This document shows positions 51,056 through 58,953 of a stretch of DNA of 64,000 nt, one piece after another. Position numbers and translations under genes: made by a program. Below the pieces are notes generated by a model, which saw nothing but the letters and a program-made list of their open reading frames with translations, did no database searches and had not been told where the DNA came from. This stretch comes from Flavobacterium panacis. GTDB lineage: Bacteria; Bacteroidota; Bacteroidia; Flavobacteriales; Flavobacteriaceae. The first letter of the stretch is position 1. Each line of letters opens with the position of its first letter. The DNA lies in NCBI RefSeq assembly GCF_024649945.1, contig NZ_JANKMS010000011.1, forward strand, positions 62,001-126,000. Reading direction: 5' to 3'.

Positions 51056-51745
51056 TTATACTGCTTTTGGGTCTAATGCGATAGCAGGACTCATTGTGCT
51101 TGTAAGGTGAATACCTTTAATGTATGTACCTTTAGCAGCAGTTGGTTTAAGTTTTATTAATGTTTGAATAATTTCGTGTGCGTTCTCAACGATTTGCTCA
51201 GCTCCAAAAGAAACTTTACCAATACCAGCGTGAACGATACCAGTTTTATCAACTTTAAAGTCAATTTTACCAGCTTTAACTTCTTGAACAGCTTTAGCAA
51301 CATCCATAGTTACTGTACCTGTTTTAGGGTTTGGCATTAAACCTCTAGGTCCTAAAATACGACCTAATGGACCTAATTTACCCATAACAGCAGGCATAGT
51401 AATGATCACATCAACATCTGTCCAACCGTCTTTAATCTTTTGTAAGTAATCGTCAAGACCAACGTGATCTGCTCCAGCCTCTCTTGCTTCAGCTTCTTTA
51501 TCTGGAGTAACCAATGCTAATACTTTAACGTCTTTTCCTGTTCCGTGAGGTAAAGTAACTACACCTCTAACCATTTGATTCGCTTTTCTTGGATCAACAC
51601 CCAAACGAACTGCGATATCAACAGACTCATCAAATTTTGCAGAAGCAACAACTTTAATTAATGCAGCAGCATCTTTTAAAGAGTATAATTTGTTCTTTTC
51701 AATTTTTGAAGCAGCCTCTTTTTGCTTTTTTGTTAATTTTGCCAT
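51056..51745 (-). CDS. rplA: 50S ribosomal protein L1
   Basis: 229 residues. Signatures: VDIAVRLGVDPRKANQMVRGVV, LPHGTGKDVKVL, and MPNPKTGTVTMDVAKAVQEVKAGKIDFKVDKTG. Forms the L1 stalk and in many bacteria represses its own operon. It starts 13 bases after the rplK stop. Confidence 0.97.
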   Translation of the reverse strand: MAKLTKKQKEAASKIEKNKLYSLKDAAALIKVVASAKFDESVDIAVRLGVDPRKANQMVRGVVTLPHGTGKDVKVLALVTPDKEAEAREAGADHVGLDDYLQKIKDGWTDVDVIITMPAVMGKLGPLGRILGPRGLMPNPKTGTVTMDVAKAVQEVKAGKIDFKVDKTGIVHAGIGKVSFGAEQIVENAHEIIQTLIKLKPTAAKGTYIKGIHLTSTMSPAIALDPKAV

Positions 51746-51758
51746 TTCTTTTTCTTAA

Positions 51759-52196
51759 TTAAAAAGGAGCATCTCCTGATACAGTTATACCCATAGATCT
51801 AGCTGTTCCAGCAACCATACTCATAGCTTTCTCAATTGTGAAAGCGTTTAAGTCTGGCATTTTGTCTTCAGCAATAGTTCTAATTTGTTCCCAAGTAACG
51901 CTAGCTACTTTTTTACGATTAGGCTCACCAGAACCAGATTTTAGCTTTGCAGCTTCCATTAACTGAACTGCTGCTGGAGGAGTCTTAACAACAAAATCAA
52001 ATGATTTGTCTTTGTACACAGTGATTTGCACTGGACAAATTTTGCCAGGTTTATCCTGAGTTCTAGCATTAAATTGCTTACAGAACTCCATGATGTTAAC
52101 CCCAGCAGCTCCTAAAGCAGGTCCAACCGGTGGCGACGGGTTCGCAGCACCTCCCTTAACTTGTAGTTTAACTACCTTACTAATTTCTTTAGCCAT
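51759..52196 (-). CDS. rplK: 50S ribosomal protein L11
   Basis: The frame runs to 52223, but the conserved start is MAKEISKVVKLQVKGG at 52196, giving 145 residues. PPVGPALGAAGVNIMEFCKQFNART and the C-terminal GTARSMGI mark the family. Part of the GTPase centre with L10-L12. 67 bases separate it from nusG. Confidence 0.97.
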   Translation of the reverse strand: MAKEISKVVKLQVKGGAANPSPPVGPALGAAGVNIMEFCKQFNARTQDKPGKICPVQITVYKDKSFDFVVKTPPAAVQLMEAAKLKSGSGEPNRKKVASVTWEQIRTIAEDKMPDLNAFTIEKAMSMVAGTARSMGITVSGDAPF

Positions 52197-52263
52197 TTTT
52201 AAAAAATTTAACACTGTAATCAATGGAAGCGATTACAATGGTTTATTATAGTGTAACAAAAAA

Positions 52264-52815
52264 TTATACTTTTTCTACTTGCATAAAGCTTAATTCTAAT
52301 GGAGTCTTTCTTCCGAAAATCTTAACCATTACCTCAAGCTTACGCTTCTCTTCATTGATTTTTTCAACAGACCCATTAAATCCATTGAAAGGACCATCAA
52401 TAACCTTAACCGTTTCACCAACACTAAAAGGAATAGAACGAGTATCTGTATTTACAGCTAATTCATCTACCTTACCTAACATACGGTTTACTTCAGAAAG
52501 TCTTAAAGGAACAGGTTCTCCGCCTTTAGTTTCTCCTAAAAATCCAATAACACTAGTAATTGACTTAATAATATGAGGAATCTCACCAACTAAGTTAGCT
52601 TCGATCATAACATATCCAGGAAAATAAACTTTATCCTTAGATGATTTTTTCCCATCTTTTACAGTAACTACTTTTTCAGTAGGAACTAAAACTTGAGAAA
52701 CATAATCCTCCATACCTAATCTAGCAATCTCAGTCTCGATATAAGCTTTCACTTTATTCTCTTGACCACTTACTGCTCTAACTACGTACCATTTTTTCAC
52801 ATTATTATCTGCCAT
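52264..52815 (-). CDS. nusG: Transcription antitermination factor NusG
   Basis: 183 residues from the second of two adjacent ATGs (52818 is the alternative). N-terminal NGN domain (KKWYVVRAVSGQENKVKAYIE, FPGYVMIEANL, VIGFLGE) and C-terminal KOW domain (FSVGETVKVIDGPFNGFNGSVE). Links RNA polymerase to ribosomes or Rho. Downstream of secE in the usual order. Confidence 0.97.
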   Translation of the reverse strand: MADNNVKKWYVVRAVSGQENKVKAYIETEIARLGMEDYVSQVLVPTEKVVTVKDGKKSSKDKVYFPGYVMIEANLVGEIPHIIKSITSVIGFLGETKGGEPVPLRLSEVNRMLGKVDELAVNTDTRSIPFSVGETVKVIDGPFNGFNGSVEKINEEKRKLEVMVKIFGRKTPLELSFMQVEKV

Positions 52816-52826
52816 CACAAAAAAAA

Positions 52827-53024
52827 TTATCCTTTTAACCAGTTAAAAAATCCAGCCAAAGCTTTTGCAAAAAATTCGTCTACTCCCCAAGTTGCCAAAG
52901 CGAATAAGATCGAAAATACAGCCACAACAATTGTTAATTTTTGTACTTCAGCCCAAGCTGGCCAAGTAACATTTGACTTTAACTCTTCGAAAGCCTCTGA
53001 TAAATAATTAGTAACTTTTGTCAT
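52827..53024 (-). CDS. secE: Preprotein translocase subunit SecE
   Basis: 65 residues, the short single-helix form. The conserved amphipathic segment ELKSNVTWPAWAEVQKLT precedes one membrane helix (VVAVFSILFALATWGVDEFF). It stabilises SecY in the inner-membrane channel. Located between tRNA-Trp and nusG. Confidence 0.95.
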   Translation of the reverse strand: MTKVTNYLSEAFEELKSNVTWPAWAEVQKLTIVVAVFSILFALATWGVDEFFAKALAGFFNWLKG

Positions 53025-53042
53025 TTGATATATTTTTTATTG

Positions 53043-53113
53043 CACGGGCGGAGGGATTCGAACCCCCATCAACGGTTTTGGAGACCGCTATTCTACCCTT
53101 GAACTACGCCCGT
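53043..53113 (-). tRNA. trnW: tRNA-Trp (CCA anticodon)
   Basis: The minus strand folds as a 71-nt cloverleaf: acceptor ACGGGCG/CGCCCGT, anticodon loop with CCA in GGTCTCCAAAACCG, and a GGGGGTTCGAATCCC T arm. Only part of CCA is encoded. Between tuf and secE. Confidence 0.96.
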
Positions 53114-53120
53114 AATTAAA

Positions 53121-53150
53121 GCCAGTGATTAAAAAATAACCACTGGCTTT
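53121..53150. terminator. Hairpin between tuf and tRNA-Trp
   Basis: GCCAGTGATT (53121-53130) and AACCACTGGC (53138-53147) pair with one mismatch. The T run is on the plus-strand side; the minus strand continues with TTTAATTA, so termination after tuf may be partial. Confidence 0.45.
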
Positions 53151-53170
53151 TTATATTTATTTTAATAGAA

Positions 53171-54358
53171 TTACTCTACGATTTCAGTAACCTGACCAGC
53201 ACCAACTGTTCTACCACCCTCACGGATAGCGAAACGTAAACCTACGTTCATAGCGATTGGGCTTAATAAAGCAACCTCGATAGTTAAGTTATCACCTGGC
53301 ATTACCATCTCTACACCTGCTGGTAAAGTAATAACTCCAGTTACGTCAGTTGTACGTACGTAGAACTGTGGACGGTAGTTATTATGGAATGGAGTGTGAC
53401 GTCCACCTTCTTCTTTTTTCAAGATATAAACCTCAGCTTTGAATTTAGCGTGTGGTTTTACTGAACCTGGCTTAATAATAACCATACCTCTTTTGATATC
53501 AGCTTTATCAATACCTCTTAACAATAAACCTACGTTATCTCCAGCTTCACCTCTATCAAGGATTTTACGGAACATCTCAACTCCTGTAATAGTAGAAGTT
53601 AATTTTTCAGCTCCCATACCAATGATTTCAACAGGATCTCCAGTGTTAGCAACTCCAGTTTCGATACGACCTGTAGCAACAGTTCCACGACCTGTAATTG
53701 TAAATACGTCCTCAACTGGCATCAAGAATGGTTTAGCAACGTCACGTACTGGCTCTTCGATCCAAGCATCAACAGCTTCCATTAATTCGATAATTTTAGG
53801 TACCCAGTTTGGATCATTGTTTAATCCTCCTAAAGCAGAACCTTGAACTACAGGACCATTATCTCCATCATATTCGTAGAAAGATAATAAATCTCTAATT
53901 TCCATTTCAACAAGCTCTAATAACTCAGCATCATCAACCATATCCACTTTGTTCATGAAAACAACGATTCTTGGAATACCAACCTGACGTCCTAAAAGGA
54001 TGTGCTCACGAGTTTGTGGCATTGGACCATCTGTAGCAGCAACCACTAAGATAGCACCGTCCATTTGAGCAGCACCAGTAACCATGTTCTTAACGTAATC
54101 CGCGTGACCTGGACAGTCAACGTGAGCGTAGTGACGGTTAGCAGTTTCATACTCAACGTGTGATGTATTAATAGTAATACCTCTTTCTTTCTCCTCTGGA
54201 GCGTTATCGATTTGATCAAACGATTTTGCTTGACAGTAACCAGCATCTGACAATACTTTAGTAATTGCAGCAGTTAATGTAGTTTTTCCGTGATCTACGT
54301 GTCCAATTGTACCTATGTTTAAGTGCGGTTTGGAACGATTAAAATTCTCCTTTGCCAT
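53171..54358 (-). CDS. tuf: Elongation factor Tu
   Basis: 395 residues. GTPase motifs GHVDHGKT, RGITINT, DCPGHADY, NKVDM and SAL are all present; domains 2 and 3 carry FLMPVEDVFTITGRGTVATGR and the C-terminal GGRTVGAGQVTEIVE. Delivers aminoacyl-tRNA to the ribosome. Flanked by tRNA-Thr upstream and tRNA-Trp downstream, the conserved tRNA-tuf-secE arrangement. Confidence 0.98.
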   Translation of the reverse strand: MAKENFNRSKPHLNIGTIGHVDHGKTTLTAAITKVLSDAGYCQAKSFDQIDNAPEEKERGITINTSHVEYETANRHYAHVDCPGHADYVKNMVTGAAQMDGAILVVAATDGPMPQTREHILLGRQVGIPRIVVFMNKVDMVDDAELLELVEMEIRDLLSFYEYDGDNGPVVQGSALGGLNNDPNWVPKIIELMEAVDAWIEEPVRDVAKPFLMPVEDVFTITGRGTVATGRIETGVANTGDPVEIIGMGAEKLTSTITGVEMFRKILDRGEAGDNVGLLLRGIDKADIKRGMVIIKPGSVKPHAKFKAEVYILKKEEGGRHTPFHNNYRPQFYVRTTDVTGVITLPAGVEMVMPGDNLTIEVALLSPIAMNVGLRFAIREGGRTVGAGQVTEIVE

Positions 54359-54413
54359 TTTACTTAATTTTTAATCTTAGTTATATATTAATTTTCAATT
54401 TCCTACTTACTTG

Positions 54414-54485
54414 AGCCAATGTCGGGATTTGAACCCGAGACCTCTTCCTTACCAAGGAAGCACTCTACCCCTGAGCTACACCGGC
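54414..54485 (-). tRNA. trnT: tRNA-Thr (GGT anticodon)
   Basis: The minus strand gives a 72-nt cloverleaf: acceptor GCCGGTG/CATTGGC (one wobble), anticodon stem CTTCC/GGAAG with GGT, T arm CGGGTTCAAATCCCG. Directly upstream of tuf. Confidence 0.95.
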
Positions 54486-54572
54486 AGAGAGTTCTGATTT
54501 TAGAATTCAGATTTTAAATTTTAGATTTTATTAATCCAAAACCTACAACCTAAAATCTCAACTTCTTATTAG

Positions 54573-54653
54573 TGGGGAGAGCAGGATTCGAACCTGCGAA
54601 GTTCACACAGCAGATTTACAGTCTGCCCTCGTTGGCCGCTTGAGTATCTCCCC
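54573..54653 (-). tRNA. trnY: tRNA-Tyr (GTA anticodon)
   Basis: 81 nt on the minus strand with acceptor GGGGAGA/TCTCCCC, anticodon GTA in GCAGACTGTAAATCTGC and a long variable arm, as expected for bacterial tRNA-Tyr. Confidence 0.95.
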
Positions 54654-54713
54654 TAATTTTTAAAATCCCATTATTTTAAAGAACCAATTTCAAATCGCAT
54701 TTGAAATATTTTG

Positions 54714-54787
54714 AGCCGATAGAGGGACTCGAACCCACGACCTGCTGATTACAAATCAGCTGCTCTAGCCAGCTGAGCTACATCGGC
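54714..54787 (-). tRNA. trnT: tRNA-Thr (TGT anticodon)
   Basis: 74 nt on the minus strand with acceptor GCCGATG pairing to TATCGGC (one wobble), anticodon TGT in GCTGATTTGTAATCAGC and T arm GTGGGTTCGAGTCCC. First of the tRNA-Thr/Tyr/Thr run that leads into tuf. Confidence 0.95.
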
Positions 54788-54877
54788 GAATACATTAAAA
54801 AAGTCCGCTATTTCTAACGGACTGCAAATGTAGCTATTTTATCTTTTAATCAAAACATTTTTTGAAAAAAATTTCAA

Positions 54878-55180
54878 TTATATGTGTGCTCTTATTTTTT
54901 CTTTCCTTTTCACAAGCAAACGTTCTAACGATTCTGCCGAAAGCTCAACCGCTTCTTCAAAAGTTTTACACTGTTTTTTTACCAAAAAATCATCACCGGG
55001 AACATTAATCTTTATCTCCACCACCTTATTCTCCTTATCACTTGTTCTTTCAACTTTTAAAAAAACATCTGATGAAACCACTCGATCGTAGTATTTTTCC
55101 AGCTTACCCATTCTCTCTTGGATAAAATCGACCAATTTTCTGTCGACAGTAAAATTAACTGCATGAACATCTACCTTCAT
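54878..55180 (-). CDS. hpf: Ribosome hibernation-promoting factor (short form)
   Basis: 100 residues. MKVDVHAVNFTVDRKLVDFIQERMGKLEKYYDRV, VVEIKINVPGDDFLVKKQCKTFEEAVELSAESLERLLVKRKEK: the beta-alpha fold of YfiA/HPF without the long C-terminal extension. It binds the 30S decoding centre in stationary phase. It follows the xer gene by 33 bases and probably shares its transcript. Confidence 0.92.
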   Translation of the reverse strand: MKVDVHAVNFTVDRKLVDFIQERMGKLEKYYDRVVSSDVFLKVERTSDKENKVVEIKINVPGDDFLVKKQCKTFEEAVELSAESLERLLVKRKEKIRAHI

Positions 55181-55213
55181 AATAAAAATTTTAAGATTAA
55201 CATTTTAGAGTCA

Positions 55214-56107
55214 TTACTTATTCCTTGGATGCGCCCCCTTATATACTTTTTTCATTTCCGCCAAACTATTATGAGTATAAACTTGTGTAGACGCCAAACT
55301 AGAATGCCCTAGTAACTCTTTAACTGAATTCAAATCTGCCCCGTTATTCAACAAGTGAGTTGCAAAAGTATGCCGAAGCACATGCGGACTTTTTTTTACC
55401 TTTTCCGAGACCCTACTAAAGTATGAATTTATTAAACGATAAACAAAAGATTCACTCAATTTTAATCCTTTTTTTGAAAGAAAAAAATAATCAGAATCAA
55501 CAATATCATCCAAGTCATCCCGCTCTTTTACATATAGCCCGATTTGATCAGTTATAATTGGAAGAATTGGAACGATACGCTCTTTATTTCTTTTCCCCAA
55601 AACCTTTACAACACCAGACGAAAGATCCACATTCTTAATCATTAAATGAATCAACTCTGCACGACGCATTCCAGTCATATAAAACATCTCCACAATTAAT
55701 TTATCCCGAATTTCTTCAAAACCAACCGGAAGATCCATTTCAGCCAACAAATCACTTAACTCTTTTTCAGAAAAAGGAACCTGAACTACTTTAGGCGTTT
55801 TCAAAGATTTATGCTTCAACATCGGACTAACTTCAATTTGCTTTGACTTTAGAAGAAACTTATAGAAAGCTTTTAAAGAAGCCATCTTCCTATTTACCGT
55901 AACATTCGAAACATTATGATCAACCAAACAAACAATCCAACTTCTAATCTGACCATAATTAACCAAATCAATACTATCCTGCTCAAACTCCTCTTTCACA
56001 AAACTTTCAAAAGCGTCCACATCTTTCAAATAAGCTTGCACGGTATAAGGAGAATATTTTCTCTCCAACAAAAGATAATCCCTAAAACTTTCCTTATTTG
56101 TTTTCAT
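55214..56107 (-). CDS. xerC: XerC/XerD-type tyrosine recombinase
   Basis: 297 residues, typical chromosomal Xer length. Catalytic residues: R148 in GMRRAEL, K172 in LGKRNKER, H242 and R245 in HVLRHTFATHLL, H268 in LLGHSS and Y277 in QVYTH. Resolves chromosome dimers at dif. Unlike the ICE integrase in this window it keeps the first arginine. Whether it is XerC or XerD cannot be settled by eye. Upstream of hpf. Confidence 0.88.
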   Translation of the reverse strand: MKTNKESFRDYLLLERKYSPYTVQAYLKDVDAFESFVKEEFEQDSIDLVNYGQIRSWIVCLVDHNVSNVTVNRKMASLKAFYKFLLKSKQIEVSPMLKHKSLKTPKVVQVPFSEKELSDLLAEMDLPVGFEEIRDKLIVEMFYMTGMRRAELIHLMIKNVDLSSGVVKVLGKRNKERIVPILPIITDQIGLYVKERDDLDDIVDSDYFFLSKKGLKLSESFVYRLINSYFSRVSEKVKKSPHVLRHTFATHLLNNGADLNSVKELLGHSSLASTQVYTHNSLAEMKKVYKGAHPRNK

Positions 56108-56136
56108 ACAAATTAAAATCTGAATATTACGAGCAC

Positions 56137-56184
56137 AAAAAAAACCGTTAGAATCAAAATTAAAACATTTTGATCACTAACGGT
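56137..56184 (-). terminator. Terminator of rpsU
   Basis: ACCGTTAG/CTAACGGT (56144-56151, 56177-56184) and ATCAAAAT/ATTTTGAT (56153-56160, 56167-56174) stack into a 16-bp stem with a small internal loop, followed by seven or more T residues on the minus strand. Confidence 0.82.
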
Positions 56185-56207
56185 AATTATTTTTGAAAAG
56201 CTAAATA

Positions 56208-56402
56208 TTAACTTTCTAAGCTATCTTTCAAACCTTGAATGTAAGCAGCTTTTTGAATTTGAGCTCTTTTGATAACAGAAGGCTTAATAAAAGCAGTACG
56301 TGCTCTTAATTGACGAACAGTTCCTGTTTTATCAAATTTTCTTTTATAGCGCTTTAATGCTCTATCGATATTTTCTCCGTCTTTAATTGGTATAATTAAC
56401 AT
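56208..56402 (-). CDS. rpsU: 30S ribosomal protein S21
   Basis: 64 residues: MLIIPIKDGENIDRALKRYKRKF, then RQLRARTAFIKPSVIKR. bS21 sits near the 3' end of 16S rRNA; in Flavobacterium ribosomes it helps hide the anti-Shine-Dalgarno sequence. The gene is monocistronic, with its own -7 box, a perfect Shine-Dalgarno sequence 8 bases ahead of the start and a strong terminator. Confidence 0.96.
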   Translation of the reverse strand: MLIIPIKDGENIDRALKRYKRKFDKTGTVRQLRARTAFIKPSVIKRAQIQKAAYIQGLKDSLES

Positions 56403-56410
56403 AATATAGA

Positions 56411-56418
56411 CACCTCCT
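56411..56418 (-). promoter_or_regulatory. Perfect Shine-Dalgarno sequence of rpsU
   Basis: Minus-strand AGGAGGTG with an 8-base gap to the ATG. Genes around it lack any such sequence. In Flavobacteria this element is known to make rpsU translation respond to bS21-free ribosomes, giving autogenous control. Confidence 0.85.
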
Positions 56419-56431
56419 CTCGTTAAGGCTG

Positions 56432-56439
56432 CAAAAGTA
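56432..56439 (-). promoter_or_regulatory. -7 box of rpsU
   Basis: Minus-strand TACTTTTG fits TAnnTTTG. The transcript would start about 14 bases before the Shine-Dalgarno sequence, so the leader is short. No clear TTG box. Confidence 0.5.
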
Positions 56440-56512
56440 AAAATTAATTATTAATTATAAGCTATTATTCTAAATTATTTTTCATAAACTCCATTTTTAC
56501 CCGTATGCGTGA

Positions 56513-56630
56513 GGGATTGCAACGGAAATCCTTTTTGTTTTTTCTTTAAAAACAAAAAGATTGCAGTGAAAAGCCCGACCTTAAAAACAAAAGCCACTCT
56601 GCACCTGCTAAATGGCTTTTGTTTTTAAGG
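56513..56630. repeat. REP-like intergenic element with two long hairpins
   Basis: CTTTTTGTTTTT (56531-56542) pairs with AAAAACAAAAAG (56548-56559), and an 18-bp perfect stem joins 56579-56596 with 56613-56630 (core ACAAAAGCCA/TGGCTTTTGT). Flanking GGGATTGCAACGGAAATCC and GATTGCAGTGAAAAGCCCG look like the ends of a dispersed flavobacterial repeat. The second hairpin also sits where the acyl-CoA dehydrogenase transcript should end. Confidence 0.55.
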
Positions 56631-56647
56631 GCACGCCCAAAATATTA

Positions 56648-57790
56648 TTATCCTTTTAATAGATTTCTAGAAATAACAACCTTTTGAATTTCAGTTGTGC
56701 CTTCTCCTATGGTACAAAGTTTAGAATCTCGGTAGAACTTTTCTACAGGGAAATCTTTGGTATAACCATAACCTCCGTGAATTTGGACAGCATCATTAGC
56801 AATTTTAACACAAGCTTCTGAAGTATACATTTTTGCCATAGCACCAGCTGTTGTAACTTCTTTATGTTGTTGTTTTAAAAAAGCAGCCTTTTGAAGCAAT
56901 AACTCTGAAGCTTCGATTTCTGTAGCCATATCTGCAAGTTTAAAAGAAATTCCTTGAAAATTACTTATAGGTTGACCAAACTGATGTCTTTCTTTCGAAT
57001 ATTTCAATGCAGCCTCGTATGCTCCTTTTGCAATTCCTAAAGACAAAGCACCAATAGAGATTCTTCCTCCATCAAGAATTTTCATTGCCTGAACAAAACC
57101 TTGCCCAACTTCACCCAGTCTGTTTGCATCGGGAACACGGCAATTATCAAAAACCAATTCTGCAGTTTCACTGGCTCGCATTCCAAGCTTGTTTTCTTTT
57201 TTTCCTGACGAAAAGCCTTTCATTCCTTTTTCAAAAACAAAAGCAGTCATTCCTTTAGAATCTCCTTTTTCTCCAGTACGAACTACTACAACCGCAATAT
57301 CTCCCGAGATTGCATGTGTTATAAAGTTTTTCGCTCCATTTACAATCCAGTGATCTCCATCTTTTACCGCAGTTGTATTCATTCCTCCCGCATCAGATCC
57401 CGTATTGTGCTCTGTTAAACCCCAGGCACCAATATATTCAGCAGTAGCTAATTTTGGCAACCATTTTTTCTTTTGTTCTTCATTTCCAAAAGTCAAAATA
57501 TGATTGGTACATAACGAATTATGCGCCGCAACTGATAATCCTATTGAAGGATCTACTTTTGAGATTTCTTCAATTATAGTAACATATTCATGATAACCCA
57601 AACCTGAACCTCCATATTCTTCGGGAACCAAAACTCCCATAAACCCCATTTCTCCAAGTTTTTTAAATAACGGAATTGGAAAAATCTGCGACTCATCCCA
57701 TTCCATTATATAAGGTCTAATATTTTTTTCTGCAAAGTCTTTTATAGACTGAGCAATCATTAATTGTGTTTCGTTGTAATCAAAGTTCAT
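56648..57790 (-). CDS. Acyl-CoA dehydrogenase
   Basis: 380 residues, a FAD-dependent enzyme of fatty-acid or branched-chain acyl-CoA oxidation. Family marks: EEYGGSGLGYHEYVTIIEEI, the FAD/substrate loop WGLTEHNTGSDAGGM, KNFITHA, SKERHQFGQPISNFQGI and near the C terminus NDAVQIHGGYGYTKDFPVEKFYRD and IGEGTTEIQ, whose glutamate is the usual catalytic base. Chain-length preference cannot be told. It follows the HHH gene by 13 bases. Confidence 0.93.
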   Translation of the reverse strand: MNFDYNETQLMIAQSIKDFAEKNIRPYIMEWDESQIFPIPLFKKLGEMGFMGVLVPEEYGGSGLGYHEYVTIIEEISKVDPSIGLSVAAHNSLCTNHILTFGNEEQKKKWLPKLATAEYIGAWGLTEHNTGSDAGGMNTTAVKDGDHWIVNGAKNFITHAISGDIAVVVVRTGEKGDSKGMTAFVFEKGMKGFSSGKKENKLGMRASETAELVFDNCRVPDANRLGEVGQGFVQAMKILDGGRISIGALSLGIAKGAYEAALKYSKERHQFGQPISNFQGISFKLADMATEIEASELLLQKAAFLKQQHKEVTTAGAMAKMYTSEACVKIANDAVQIHGGYGYTKDFPVEKFYRDSKLCTIGEGTTEIQKVVISRNLLKG

Positions 57791-57803
57791 CAGTTGGTTT
57801 CTT

Positions 57804-58691
57804 TTAGAACTCCAAATATAAACTAATTATTTTTGCTTTTTCAACAGGAAAATCTTTAATTTTTGCTAAATCCTCAATATTATTAAAATTTCCGTTCATA
57901 CTTCTATAAGTGACTATTTGTTTTGCCAATCCATATCTGAAATATGAAAATTGAGCCAATTCCTTTAAAGACGCATTGTTTATGTTTATTTTCTTTAACG
58001 TTGGAGGAATTATAACTTTAAAATGGCTGTTTAATTCCTTTACAACCTCAGGCGAGAGTCCCCAGATATCTTTCATCTGTTCCATTGAGACAAAACAGCC
58101 TAAAATTTCTTTTTGCTTTAATATTCTTACCGACAAGCCTTCGCCTATTCCATATACCTTCATTAAATCTTCCTGGGTTGCCTGATTGATATCTAGTACC
58201 GGAAGTTTTTCTTTTTTAGGAAATTCTTTTTTTACGAAATAAGGCTTATTCGATTTAAATTCTGTTTTATGTTGCACCCAATTTGGAAATTTGAATAATG
58301 GAGCCATTTTCTTTAGTAAAGAATCTGAAATACCAGTCACCTTTTGAAACTCTTCGGCAGAATTCACAAATTTATTTTCTTTACGAAATGCCACCAAGCG
58401 ATCTATTTCCTCAACTGACATTCCAAGCTTATATCCTTTATAATCTGAAATAAAATTAGGATTAAACAAAAAAACGACTGGCTTTCTATTTTCTGTTGCC
58501 GCTTTTTCATTATCAATTTCAGATTGTAAAGAAAGCCATTGTTCTTTTTCAGGATTTGCCTGTTCTGAAACATTAAAATCAGAAAACAGATAAAACAACT
58601 GTAATCCTACTATAATAATAAAGAGTAAAAAAATACCTGTTCGTTGATATTTCGTAAAGTGTAAATACGTTTTAAAAGATCTAAAATTCAT
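57804..58691 (-). CDS. Membrane-anchored helix-hairpin-helix (ComEA-like) protein
   Basis: The ATG at 58691 (MNFRSFKTYLHFTKYQRTG) is preferred to 58709, giving 295 residues. One membrane helix at about 18-38 (GIFLLFIIIVGLQLFYLF), then three to four helix-hairpin-helix repeats: LGMSVEEIDRLVAFRKE, LDINQATQEDLMKVYGIGEGLSVRIL, ININNASLKELAQFSYFRYGLAKQIV, FNNIEDLAKIKDF. ComEA-type repeats bind DNA, so uptake or envelope-associated DNA binding is possible. It is 13 bases upstream of the acyl-CoA dehydrogenase. Confidence 0.78.
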   Translation of the reverse strand: MNFRSFKTYLHFTKYQRTGIFLLFIIIVGLQLFYLFSDFNVSEQANPEKEQWLSLQSEIDNEKAATENRKPVVFLFNPNFISDYKGYKLGMSVEEIDRLVAFRKENKFVNSAEEFQKVTGISDSLLKKMAPLFKFPNWVQHKTEFKSNKPYFVKKEFPKKEKLPVLDINQATQEDLMKVYGIGEGLSVRILKQKEILGCFVSMEQMKDIWGLSPEVVKELNSHFKVIIPPTLKKININNASLKELAQFSYFRYGLAKQIVTYRSMNGNFNNIEDLAKIKDFPVEKAKIISLYLEF

Positions 58692-58887
58692 AACAAAAAA
58701 CATTTTCAATAATAAAGAAAGAAAAAACTTTCAAATCTATCAAGAAAATTAGTAAGAAAAGTAGTTTTTAAAAAATTATTGAATCTGTTACAAAACGTCA
58801 ATTAATTTAATGAATATCAATACTTCCCGAAAGTTTCTTGAGAGTCCTATAAAAAAATTAAACTTTTTATAACTTAAAACATGATAA

Positions 58888-58921
58888 TTGTTTTTATTTT
58901 TTACAAAAAACAATACATTTG
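58888..58921 (+). promoter_or_regulatory. Promoter of the amino-acid permease gene
   Basis: TTG (58888-58890) and TACATTTG (58914-58921) with a 23-base spacer, at the upper end of the Bacteroidota range; 32 bases before the ATG. Confidence 0.5.
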
Positions 58922-58953
58922 GCACTTAATAACAAATAAACCAATAAAATAGT

